Assembly (NCBI RefSeq): GCF_011762195.1
Contig: NZ_JAASQK010000005.1
Location: 124,001-188,000, forward strand
Source of the DNA: Sphingomonas oligoaromativorans
GTDB taxonomy: Bacteria; Pseudomonadota; Alphaproteobacteria; Sphingomonadales; Sphingomonadaceae
Direction: 5' to 3'
DNA: 64,000 nt
Part shown: piece after piece, positions 17,337-25,001 of the stretch
How positions within the stretch are numbered: the stretch's first letter is position 1
Layout: each line of letters begins with the position of its first letter
Position numbers and translations under genes: made by a program
Notes under the pieces: model-generated
The model's input: the letters and a program-made list of their open reading frames with translations, nothing else
The model's database searches: none
Told to the model about the DNA's origin: nothing

Positions 17337-18545
17337 TTACCGCCCCCCGCCCTGTTGCAGGCGGGCCGTGCGTGCGTTCAGCCGCTTCGCCCCGGCCACG
17401 TCGCCGCGCCGTTCGAGCAGCAGCGCCAGATGACCCAGTGCCTCATGGTGCAGCGGGTCGAGATAAAGAACCTTGCGGTAGCAATCGGCCGCGCGCGGTT
17501 GGTTGCCCGCCGCATCGCTGATGACGCCGAGCAGATAGAGCGCGTCCGCCGAAGGGCCGTGCCAGCCGAGATAGGCCTCGCACGCACTCGCCGCCTCGGC
17601 GAGGCGCCCCTGATCGGCGAGGCGCTGGATTTCGGGCAGCTCCGCCACCGTCCGGCGGGGCATCGCCGCCACGCGCGTCGCGACCGCTCTCGGGCGGGCC
17701 GCGACCGGAGCCGTGCGGGGAATCGGCATGGGTCCGCGCGGGCGTGCTGTTTTGGCGGCCGCCTTGCGGAACGCGAAAGCGAGCGGGATGCGGGCGGATT
17801 CGAAGCCCTTGTCGATGAGGATGCCCGATTCCGAATGACCGACGAAGAACATCCCGTCCGCCGCCAGCATCCGCCCGAGCGTCGCCACGGCGCGCGCCTG
17901 ATCGGCCGCATCGAAATAGATCAACAGGTTGCGGCAGAAGACCACGTCATATTCCGCGCCCTGCCCGAACAGCGGGTCCATCAGATTGCCCGGCGCGAAA
18001 CGGACCTCCTCGCGCACCTTCGCGGACAGGCGATGCATATTGCCCACCTGCTCGAAGAAGCGATCGCGAAAGCCCAGGTCGCCGCCCCGGAAGGAGTTGC
18101 GGCCATAGACGCCCTCGCGGGCATGGCCGAGCACCTTCTCGCTGATGTCGAAGGCGTCGATGCGGAAACGCCCGGCGGGGAAGCCCGCGTCGAGCAGCGC
18201 CATCGCCATCGTATAGGGCTCCTCCCCCGTCGAGCAGGGCAGGCTGAGCAGCCTCAACATCCCCTCCGGGTGCGCGGGAAGCCATTGCTCGACCGCGAAG
18301 CGCGTCATCGCCGCGAAGGCCTGCCTGTCGCGGAAGAACCAGGTCTCGGGAACGGCCACCGCCTCGACCAGTTGCTGAAGCTCGGCGCGCGAGCCGGTGG
18401 CGAGCGCATAATAGGCGTCGTCGGAGGCGATCCCGCACGCCCGCTGCCGTGCCTGCACCGCCCGTTCGATCGCGGAGATGCCGATGGACTCGCTGTCGAG
18501 CCCCATCGCCTGCTTGAGCAGAGTCTGGAAGCGGACGAGCGTCAT
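17337..18545 (-). CDS. wspC: Chemoreceptor methyltransferase with TPR tail, WspC (CheR)
   Basis: S-adenosylmethionine-dependent methyltransferase of 402 aa acting on glutamates of the Wsp receptor, opposing WspF. The CheR N-terminal helical domain (VRFQTLLKQAMGLD) is followed by the catalytic domain with RDRQAF, LPCSTGEEPYTMAM and the VFCRNLLIYFD block. A linker of low complexity leads to two or three tetratricopeptide repeats at about 300-395, as in pseudomonad WspC. Starts within the wspB stop (4-nt overlap). Confidence 0.94.
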   Translation of the reverse strand: MTLVRFQTLLKQAMGLDSESIGISAIERAVQARQRACGIASDDAYYALATGSRAELQQLVEAVAVPETWFFRDRQAFAAMTRFAVEQWLPAHPEGMLRLLSLPCSTGEEPYTMAMALLDAGFPAGRFRIDAFDISEKVLGHAREGVYGRNSFRGGDLGFRDRFFEQVGNMHRLSAKVREEVRFAPGNLMDPLFGQGAEYDVVFCRNLLIYFDAADQARAVATLGRMLAADGMFFVGHSESGILIDKGFESARIPLAFAFRKAAAKTARPRGPMPIPRTAPVAARPRAVATRVAAMPRRTVAELPEIQRLADQGRLAEAASACEAYLGWHGPSADALYLLGVISDAAGNQPRAADCYRKVLYLDPLHHEALGHLALLLERRGDVAGAKRLNARTARLQQGGGR

Positions 18546-18964
18546 GCCACCGCCATCGCGTCGAACAGGGCGGAGCGCAGATGTTCCGGCACCAGCGCGT
18601 CCACCTCGGCCCGCTCGACCAGCCCGCGCGGCCCCGTGGCGAAGGGCGCGAAGTCCTCCGGCTCGCAGCGCAGGATGTCGGTGGCGTTCTCGACGATGAG
18701 GCCGAGCGGCCGTTCGACGCCCTCACGATCCGGCACGCGCGTGACGATGATGCGGGTGCTCATCCGGTCACGCGCCGGCTCGCCCAGCTCCAGCGCGCAG
18801 AGATCGACCGCCGGGATGAACGCCCCGCGATAACGCAGCGAGCCCGCCATCCCCTCCGGCGCGCCGCGCACCGCCCGCAGCTCCATCATCGGCAGCATCT
18901 CGACCACCCGTGAGGCCGCCAGCGCATAGCCGGCGTCGCCGATCTGGAAGAGGACGAACAGCAT
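18542..18964 (-). CDS. wspB: CheW-type coupling protein WspB
   Basis: A 140-aa single CheW domain (LFVLFQIGDAGYALAASRVVEMLP, in two parts; then RGAFIPAVDL and GLIVENATDI). It should bridge the receptor WspA and the kinase WspE. It starts 6 nt after the wspA stop and overlaps wspC by 4 nt, so the reading order is A-B-C as in known Wsp operons. Confidence 0.92.
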   Translation of the reverse strand: MLFVLFQIGDAGYALAASRVVEMLPMMELRAVRGAPEGMAGSLRYRGAFIPAVDLCALELGEPARDRMSTRIIVTRVPDREGVERPLGLIVENATDILRCEPEDFAPFATGPRGLVERAEVDALVPEHLRSALFDAMAVA

Positions 18965-18970
18965 GGCCGC

Positions 18971-20521
18971 TCAGCCCGTCGCGAGGCGGAAGCGCGAGAT
19001 GCTGCCGTGCAGATTGCCCGACACCTGGCTCAGATCGTCGATCGCCGAGCTGGACTGGCGGAGCGATTCCACCGTCTGCTGGGTCGCCTCGCTCAACTGC
19101 TGGAGCGCCTCGCTGATCTGCTCGGCACCCGTGGCCTGCGCCTCCATGCCGTCGTTCACCGTCTCGAAACGCGGCGCCAGCGTCTGGACATGCTGGATCA
19201 CGTCGGAGAGCTTGCCGCCGATCTCATGCACGTCGTGCATCCCGCGGCGGACCTCTTCCGCGAACTTGTCCATCCCCATCACGCCGGCCGACACGGCGGC
19301 CTGAATCTCGGTCACCATCTGCTCGATGTCGTAGGTGGCGACGGCCGTCTGGTCGGCCAGGCGGCGGATCTCGGACGAGACGACCGCGAAGCCGCGGCCA
19401 TATTCGCCGGCCTTCTCGGCCTCGATCGCGGCGTTGAGCGAGAGGAGGTTGGTCTGGTCGGCCACCTTGGTGATGGTGGTGACGACCTGGTTGATGCCGC
19501 CCGCCTTCTCGTTGAGCACGGCGAGCTTGGCGTTGATCGAGGCGGCGGCGTCCATGATCTGCGCCATCGTGCCTTCCATGTGGGAAAGCTCGGCCTGCCC
19601 GCTGCTGGCGAGATCGGCGGCGCGCTCGGCGACCGACGTCACCTCGTTCATGGTCCGCGCCAGCTCCTTGGAGGTCGCGGAAATCTCGCGGCTGGTGGCG
19701 CCGATCTCGGTGGTGGTGGCGGCGACCTCGGTGGCCGTCGCCTGCTGCTGCTTGGCGGTGGCGGCGATCTCGGTCATCGAGGTGCTGACGCGGATGCCCG
19801 ATTTCTGCACCTGCCCCACCAGCTCCATCATGTCGTCGGCCATGCGGTTGAAGCCGTCGGCGAGATCGCCGAACTCGTCGTGCCGCTCGATCGGCATCCT
19901 CTGGGTGAAGTCGCCGCCGCGCATCGCGTCCATGATCGGGGCGAGGCGCTGGAGCGGCGCCATGATGGCGCGCATCAGCAATGTCCCGCTCACCAGCGCG
20001 ATCAGCAGCACGGCCAGCACGCAGACGATCAGCGAGGCGCCCAGCCCCGTGAGATCGTGGTTCACCCGCCCGGCGGCGGCATAGCCGAAGCGGCTGTCGC
20101 TGGCGGTGAAGGTGCGCGCCTCGGCGAGCACACCAGTAAAGGCCGCGTCGAGCCCGCCCGCTCCACCATCCCGCGCGCGGACATAATCATCGAACCGCAG
20201 CTTGAGCTGGTCGAAATGCTGGCGCTCGTCGGCGGAATTGACCGTCGCCTCGAAGCGGCCGAGCGTGTCGCGCAGCGCGTCATGACTGGCGCGGACATCG
20301 CCGCCCGCCGCGCTCCGCGCGCTCAGCATATAGTCGCTGGTCAACGCGTCCTTGAACGCCTCGTTGGCGACGAGGCCCGGAATGGCATCGCCCTGAACAT
20401 GGGCCGCTTCCCGCTCGATGCTGCTGAGCCGCAACCAGGCGGCGACGCCGACCGTCATCATCACGGCGAGGATGAGCCCGAAACTCATCAGGATTCGGAG
20501 GCGGATGGTCAGACTTTTCAT
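18971..20521 (-). CDS. wspA: Methyl-accepting chemoreceptor WspA
   Basis: Membrane receptor of 516 aa and first gene of the operon. A short cytoplasmic start leads to TM1 (about 9-29), a periplasmic four-helix-type domain (30-160), TM2 (about 162-183), a HAMP domain (184-236) and a long coiled-coil signalling domain with the MCP tip containing EKAGEYGRGFAVVSSEIRRL in the region about 370-395. In pseudomonads WspA clusters in the membrane on surface contact. The ATG at 20521 (MKSLTIRLRIL) is chosen because it starts directly before TM1. The promoter should lie in 20522-20716, shared with the divergent FAD gene. Confidence 0.93.
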   Translation of the reverse strand: MKSLTIRLRILMSFGLILAVMMTVGVAAWLRLSSIEREAAHVQGDAIPGLVANEAFKDALTSDYMLSARSAAGGDVRASHDALRDTLGRFEATVNSADERQHFDQLKLRFDDYVRARDGGAGGLDAAFTGVLAEARTFTASDSRFGYAAAGRVNHDLTGLGASLIVCVLAVLLIALVSGTLLMRAIMAPLQRLAPIMDAMRGGDFTQRMPIERHDEFGDLADGFNRMADDMMELVGQVQKSGIRVSTSMTEIAATAKQQQATATEVAATTTEIGATSREISATSKELARTMNEVTSVAERAADLASSGQAELSHMEGTMAQIMDAAASINAKLAVLNEKAGGINQVVTTITKVADQTNLLSLNAAIEAEKAGEYGRGFAVVSSEIRRLADQTAVATYDIEQMVTEIQAAVSAGVMGMDKFAEEVRRGMHDVHEIGGKLSDVIQHVQTLAPRFETVNDGMEAQATGAEQISEALQQLSEATQQTVESLRQSSSAIDDLSQVSGNLHGSISRFRLATG

Positions 20522-20716
20522 ACAACGCGGCTCCAGCCCCGCAACACGGCCGGCTTGCCTTCTGGCGCAAGGGCTTCCGGCTCCTGATCGATGCGCCATT
20601 CGCAAGCGCCCGGATTTTGTAACCATTTATCTCTAACAGAAAGCTAACGATCCCGGCCGGAAGCCCCGGCGCACGGGCGGATGGCGCGAAGCGGGCCTTG
20701 CGGCTAAAGGCACGCC

Positions 20717-22363
20717 ATGCTCCGCCTCACCGAAATCAAGCTCCCCCTCGATCATCCGCCCGAGGCGCTGCGCGCCGCCATCCTGGAGCGGCTGGGGATC
20801 GAGCCGGACGCGCTGATCGACTTCACCGTCGCCCGCCGCGCCAACGACGCGCGGCGCAAATCGGCGATCCTGCTCGTCTATTCGATCGACGTGACGGTGA
20901 AGGACGAGGCCGCGATCCTCGCCCGCTTCGCCGGCGACAAGGATGTGAAGCCCACCCCCGACACCGCCTATCGCTTCGTCGCCCGCGCGCCGGAGACGCT
21001 GGAGAAGCGCCCGGTGGTGATCGGCGCCGGCCCCTGCGGCCTGTTCGCGGGGCTGATCCTCGCCCAGATGGGCTTCCGCCCGATCATCATCGATCGCGGC
21101 AAGGTGGTGCGCGAGCGGACCAAGGATACATGGGGCCTGTGGCGCCGCAGCGAGCTGAACCCCGAGAGCAACGTCCAGTTCGGCGAAGGCGGCGCGGGCA
21201 CCTTCTCCGACGGAAAGCTCTACAGCCAGATCAAGGATCCGCGCTTCCTCGGCCGCAAGGTGTTGGAGGAGTTCGTCAAGGCCGGCGCGCCGGAGGAGAT
21301 TCTCACCGAGGCGCATCCGCATATCGGCACCTTCCGGCTGGTGTCGATGGTCGAGAATATGCGCGAGACGATCCAGAGCCTCGGCGGCGAATATCGCTGG
21401 CAGCGGCGCGTCGAGGACATCGACATCGAGACGCGCGCCGACGGCTCGCGCCGCCTGCGCGGCCTGCACCTTCACACCGGGGAGCATCTGGAGGCCGATC
21501 ATGTCGTGCTGGCCGTCGGCCACAGCGCGCGTGATACGTTCGGGATGCTCCACGAGCGCGGCGTCCATATCGAGGCCAAGCCCTTCTCGATCGGCGTGCG
21601 CATCGAGCATCCGCAAAGCTGGATCGACCGGGCGCGTTTCGGCGAATGCGCGGGGCATCCGATCCTCGGCGCGGCGGCCTACGCCCTCTCGCACCACTGC
21701 AGGAACGGGCGCACCGTCTACAGCTTCTGCATGTGCCCCGGCGGGCGCGTGGTGGCGGCGACGTCGGAGGTCGGCCGCGTCGTCACCAACGGCATGAGCC
21801 AATATTCGCGCGCCGAGTTCAACGCCAATTCGGGCTTCGTCGTCGGCATCGATCCGGCGACCGACTATCCGGGCCACCCGCTCGCCGGCATCCATCTCCA
21901 GCGCGCGCTGGAGGAGAAGGCGTTCGTGGCGGGCGGCTCCAGCTATGCGGCGCCCGGCCAGCGCGTGGAGGATTTCCTTGCCGGGCGGCCGTCCACCGGG
22001 TTCGGCGTGGTGCAGCCTTCCTACAAGCCCGGCGTGACGCCGGCCGATCTCGCCACCGTGCTGCCGGATTTCGTGGTGGAGGCCTTCCGCGAGGCGCTGC
22101 CCGTCTTCGGCCGCCAGATCGCGAACTACGACCACCCCGATGCGATGATGACCGGGGTGGAGACGCGCACCTCCTCGCCGATCCGCATCACGCGCGGCAA
22201 GGATATGCAGAGCCTCAACCTGCCCGGTCTCTTCCCCGCCGGCGAGGGCGCGGGCTATGCGGGCGGCATCCTCTCCGCCGCGATCGACGGCATCAAGATC
22301 GCGGAAGCCGTGGCGCTCAGCATGGTCGGGGCCGGTAAGCCTCAATCGTCATGCCGGAATTGA
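20717..22363 (+). CDS. FAD-dependent dehydrogenase of the COG2509 type, function unknown
   Basis: A 548-aa flavoprotein. After an N-terminal region of about 95 residues with no clear motif there is a dinucleotide fold, VVIGAGPCGLFAGLILAQMG, then NPESNVQFGEGGAGTFSDGKL in two parts, characteristic of this uncharacterised oxidoreductase group. A glycine-rich FAD-binding segment near the end (GEGAGYAGGILSAAIDG) closes the fold. The substrate is unknown. The final codons, including the stop, fall inside a REP-like palindrome (22347-22378), so the last residues (SSCRN) are encoded by the repeat and are probably a late extension. Confidence 0.85.
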   Translation: MLRLTEIKLPLDHPPEALRAAILERLGIEPDALIDFTVARRANDARRKSAILLVYSIDVTVKDEAAILARFAGDKDVKPTPDTAYRFVARAPETLEKRPVVIGAGPCGLFAGLILAQMGFRPIIIDRGKVVRERTKDTWGLWRRSELNPESNVQFGEGGAGTFSDGKLYSQIKDPRFLGRKVLEEFVKAGAPEEILTEAHPHIGTFRLVSMVENMRETIQSLGGEYRWQRRVEDIDIETRADGSRRLRGLHLHTGEHLEADHVVLAVGHSARDTFGMLHERGVHIEAKPFSIGVRIEHPQSWIDRARFGECAGHPILGAAAYALSHHCRNGRTVYSFCMCPGGRVVAATSEVGRVVTNGMSQYSRAEFNANSGFVVGIDPATDYPGHPLAGIHLQRALEEKAFVAGGSSYAAPGQRVEDFLAGRPSTGFGVVQPSYKPGVTPADLATVLPDFVVEAFREALPVFGRQIANYDHPDAMMTGVETRTSSPIRITRGKDMQSLNLPGLFPAGEGAGYAGGILSAAIDGIKIAEAVALSMVGAGKPQSSCRN

Positions 22364-22435
22364 TCCGGCATCCAGAGCTTCGAACGACACCGCCCTTGGC
22401 TCTGGACCCCGGATCAAGTCCGGGATGACGATGAA
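22347..22435. repeat. Pair of REP-like palindromes in inverted orientation
   Basis: Unit 1 (22347-22378) reads CGTCATGCCGGAATTGATCC then GGCATCCAGAGC. Unit 2 (22399-22435) reads GCTCTGGACCCCGGATCAAG then TCCGGGATGACGA. Each contains its own short palindrome, and the two units are inverted copies of each other, so the whole 89-nt block can form one long imperfect hairpin. This style of repeat is common between genes in sphingomonads. It lies between two convergent genes and could act as a two-way terminator. Confidence 0.75.
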
Positions 22436-22438
22436 GGA

Positions 22439-23605
22439 TCAGAGCCGGCGGAACAGGCTCTTGGGGATATGGGTGATCCGGCAGGCGAGGTCCGCCTCGC
22501 CGGAGGCCACGACATAATGATCCCCCGCATCGGCGATGCCGGTCGTGAACACCACGCCATGGACGTACATCTGATGATCGATCGGCGCCGTGAGATCGGG
22601 TGCGGGGTCCAGCAGCGGCCTGTTCCCGGTGTGGAGGATGCGGCTCGGATCGTCCCGGTCGAGCAGCGACCAGTAGGTGCGATAGACGCCCACGATCTCA
22701 CGCGGCTCGACGCCATGCCACAGGCTGAGCCAGCCCTCGTCTGTCAGGATCGGTGGCGCGCCGCCGCCCATCCGCGCCGTCGCCACCGTGCCCGAATGCG
22801 GGCGGATGCCGGGCTCGCGATGCGGCTTCCAGTGCAGCAGGTCGGGTGAGGTGGCGAGGTTGATCGAAGGGCCGGCCTTCCACTCGCTGCCCGGCGGATA
22901 GGCGAAATAGAGGCTGCCGAGCGGCCGCGTCTGCGCCCAGTAGCGGCCACCGATCCGGCCTTCGAAGATCAGCATGTCCTTGTTCTGGTGATCGAGCACG
23001 ATGTCCTCGAACGTCCAGTCCAGTCCATTGGTCGAACTGTAGAGCGTCGTGGAATGACGTTCGGGGCTGACCGAGCAGCTCGTCATCAGCCAGCGCCCCT
23101 CGACATGGCTGATCCGCGCATCCTCTACCCCATAGCATTGGAAAGGGTGTTGTGGCGCGACGGCGCGGTCATAGTGGATCGCCTCCACGCGCAGCCCGTC
23201 GGGATCGAACTCCACCGGCAGCAGCCAGGACAGCGAGGTCAGCGCCATGACCGGCCAGCCACCACCGAGGATCGCGAATTTGCGCGGGTCCGCCGTGTCG
23301 ACCATGTCGAGCGGCCAGGCGTCGAGACCATAGCGCCCCGCATCCCAGCGGATCGCATGGATATGCCCGTCGTGGATCGGCTCGCGAAGCGCCTCGGCGA
23401 TCCGCACCATCATCAGCAGGTTGCCGTTGGGCAGACGCGTCAGGCCCGGATTGAAGGCGCCGAGTACATAGGTTTCGGCGTCGAAATGCCCCGCCATCGG
23501 CGAGCGGGCCAGATCGATGTCGTCGGGCGTCAGCACCAGCCGGTCGACCGGAAAGGAGAGCCGCGGACAGGCATCCGGCTGTCCGGTGACGGCGGTGTGC
23601 GACAT
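22439..23605 (-). CDS. Glycoside hydrolase/phosphorylase family 130 protein
   Basis: A 388-aa five-bladed beta-propeller enzyme of the GH130 type, which cleaves or phosphorolyses beta-mannosides. The family core YGVEDARI holds the likely proton donor D162; other blade motifs seen are FNPGLTRLPNGNLLMMVRI, EGRIGGRYWAQ and GGGAPPILTDEGWLSLWHG. No signal peptide is visible from the ATG at 23606-side start (23605, ribosome site GAGGAG), so it should be cytoplasmic. Whether it is a phosphorylase or a hydrolase cannot be decided by eye. It has no mannan genes beside it and its stop abuts the REP block. Confidence 0.85.
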   Translation of the reverse strand: MSHTAVTGQPDACPRLSFPVDRLVLTPDDIDLARSPMAGHFDAETYVLGAFNPGLTRLPNGNLLMMVRIAEALREPIHDGHIHAIRWDAGRYGLDAWPLDMVDTADPRKFAILGGGWPVMALTSLSWLLPVEFDPDGLRVEAIHYDRAVAPQHPFQCYGVEDARISHVEGRWLMTSCSVSPERHSTTLYSSTNGLDWTFEDIVLDHQNKDMLIFEGRIGGRYWAQTRPLGSLYFAYPPGSEWKAGPSINLATSPDLLHWKPHREPGIRPHSGTVATARMGGGAPPILTDEGWLSLWHGVEPREIVGVYRTYWSLLDRDDPSRILHTGNRPLLDPAPDLTAPIDHQMYVHGVVFTTGIADAGDHYVVASGEADLACRITHIPKSLFRRL

Positions 23606-23751
23606 CGCGGCTCTCCTCACGCTCAGCGAACCGGAGACGCAGCGGAGGCCTGCCCGGTTCCGCCCACCACGCCGCCAACCCGACAAAAGGCCGGATCGTT
23701 TACCAGAGATTAGGGGCGATCGGTCTAGACTCGGGTTTGGAAGGGAAACCC

Positions 23752-24810
23752 ATGGCTCCCAAACTCGCCCTGCTCGCGCTGACGCTTTCCGCCGGGGCCG
23801 CCGCCACATCGGCCACCGCGCAGACGCGTACCCTCGATCCGTCGCTGACCGACATCCCGCCCGGCGTGATGCGCACGATCAGCTTCGCGGCCGACGGGCA
23901 TCCTGTGGTGGTCGACCGGCCCTATACGGGCCGGCAGGACATCCAGCCGGTTCAGGTGGTGACCGTCCAGACAACCGAGGAAGACGAGGACGGCAACCCG
24001 ATCCGCACCACGGTCGAGACGCGGCTCGAGCCGCTCGCCGGCTTCGCCTACACGCCGCGGGGGCCGCAGATGGTCTATGCGCCCGCACGGGCGGCGCAGC
24101 CGATCCAGCCGCCGCATGTCGACGGGCCGATGCTCGCCAGCCTCCTGCCCCCCTCGTCCGACGACGAGGATGCGGCGGATGCGGATGCGGATGCGGAGCC
24201 CTTCCTCCAGACCGCGCTCGACATTCCCGCCTCCGATTTCGGGCCTGCGGAGGCCGCGCCCGTCGATCTCGCGCAGCATGTGCCGATCCGTGCCGGCGAT
24301 TTCGATTCCTTCACTTTGCCCGTGCTGCTGCGGGCGCCGCCCATGGTCGTGCCGATCCAGGCCGCGCAGGCCGTCCCCGCGCCCGATTACCGCCTCGCCG
24401 TGCTGACGCCCGCCACGCCGCAGCCGCTCAGCATCCATCGCGATCCGCGCACGGGCCATTTCATCGCCCCGATCCGCATCAACGGCGTCATCATCCAGGC
24501 GATCGTCGATACCGGCGCGCAGGATACCATCCTCTCCGCCCGCGACGCGCGCGCCACCGGCGCCGCCCGGAACATCGTCCGTTCCGAGCCGATGGCCGGC
24601 ATCGGCGGCTACACCATGCTCAGCGTCGCACGGCTCCGCTCGATGGAGGTTGCCGGGCAGGATCTCGGCAGCTTCACCGCCGCGATCGGGCAGGAGGGCA
24701 TTCCCTACACGCTGCTCGGCCAGACCGAGATCAACCGCCTCGGCCGCATCGTCATCGAGAATGGCGTGATGACGATCACGCCGCGCGCCGCCCAGGTCGC
24801 GTTCCGCTAA
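23752..24810 (+). CDS. Retropepsin-like aspartic protease family protein
   Basis: A 352-aa exported protein. A signal peptide (about 1-26, ending ATAQ) leads to a long poorly conserved region, including an acidic run of aspartate and alanine near 140-150. The C-terminal 120 residues form a retropepsin-like fold with the active-site D253 in AIVDTGAQDTIL and the partner motif YTLLGQTEINRL. Bacterial members work as periplasmic dimers, but their substrates are mostly unknown. ATG at 23752 has GGAAGGGAAA upstream. The gene stands alone, followed by two hairpins. Confidence 0.82.
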   Translation: MAPKLALLALTLSAGAAATSATAQTRTLDPSLTDIPPGVMRTISFAADGHPVVVDRPYTGRQDIQPVQVVTVQTTEEDEDGNPIRTTVETRLEPLAGFAYTPRGPQMVYAPARAAQPIQPPHVDGPMLASLLPPSSDDEDAADADADAEPFLQTALDIPASDFGPAEAAPVDLAQHVPIRAGDFDSFTLPVLLRAPPMVVPIQAAQAVPAPDYRLAVLTPATPQPLSIHRDPRTGHFIAPIRINGVIIQAIVDTGAQDTILSARDARATGAARNIVRSEPMAGIGGYTMLSVARLRSMEVAGQDLGSFTAAIGQEGIPYTLLGQTEINRLGRIVIENGVMTITPRAAQVAFR

Positions 24811-24817
24811 GCCCTGC

Positions 24818-24862
24818 GGCCTCCGAAAAGAGGCCCCGCCGGCGGTGGGGCGCCGGCGGGGC
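24818..24862 (+). terminator. Two overlapping hairpins after the retropepsin gene
   Basis: GGCCTC/GAGGCC (24818-24835) forms a 6-bp stem around CGAAAA. GCCCCGCCGGCG/CGCCGGCGGGGC (24833-24862) forms a perfect 12-bp stem with a 6-nt loop. The two share three bases, so only one can be fully formed. No clear T-run follows, but placement 8 nt after the stop fits transcript termination. Confidence 0.65.
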
Positions 24863-25001
24863 TGTGGGATAGGGACAGGAGACCGGCATGGGGGACTACA
24901 GACCGCCGATCTCATGGGGCCGAACGCACGCGCGGTTTCCCGGATCGCCACATTAGCGAATATTTCCGTTCATCAGCGAAGATTGCCGGGATCGCCCCCC
25001 G

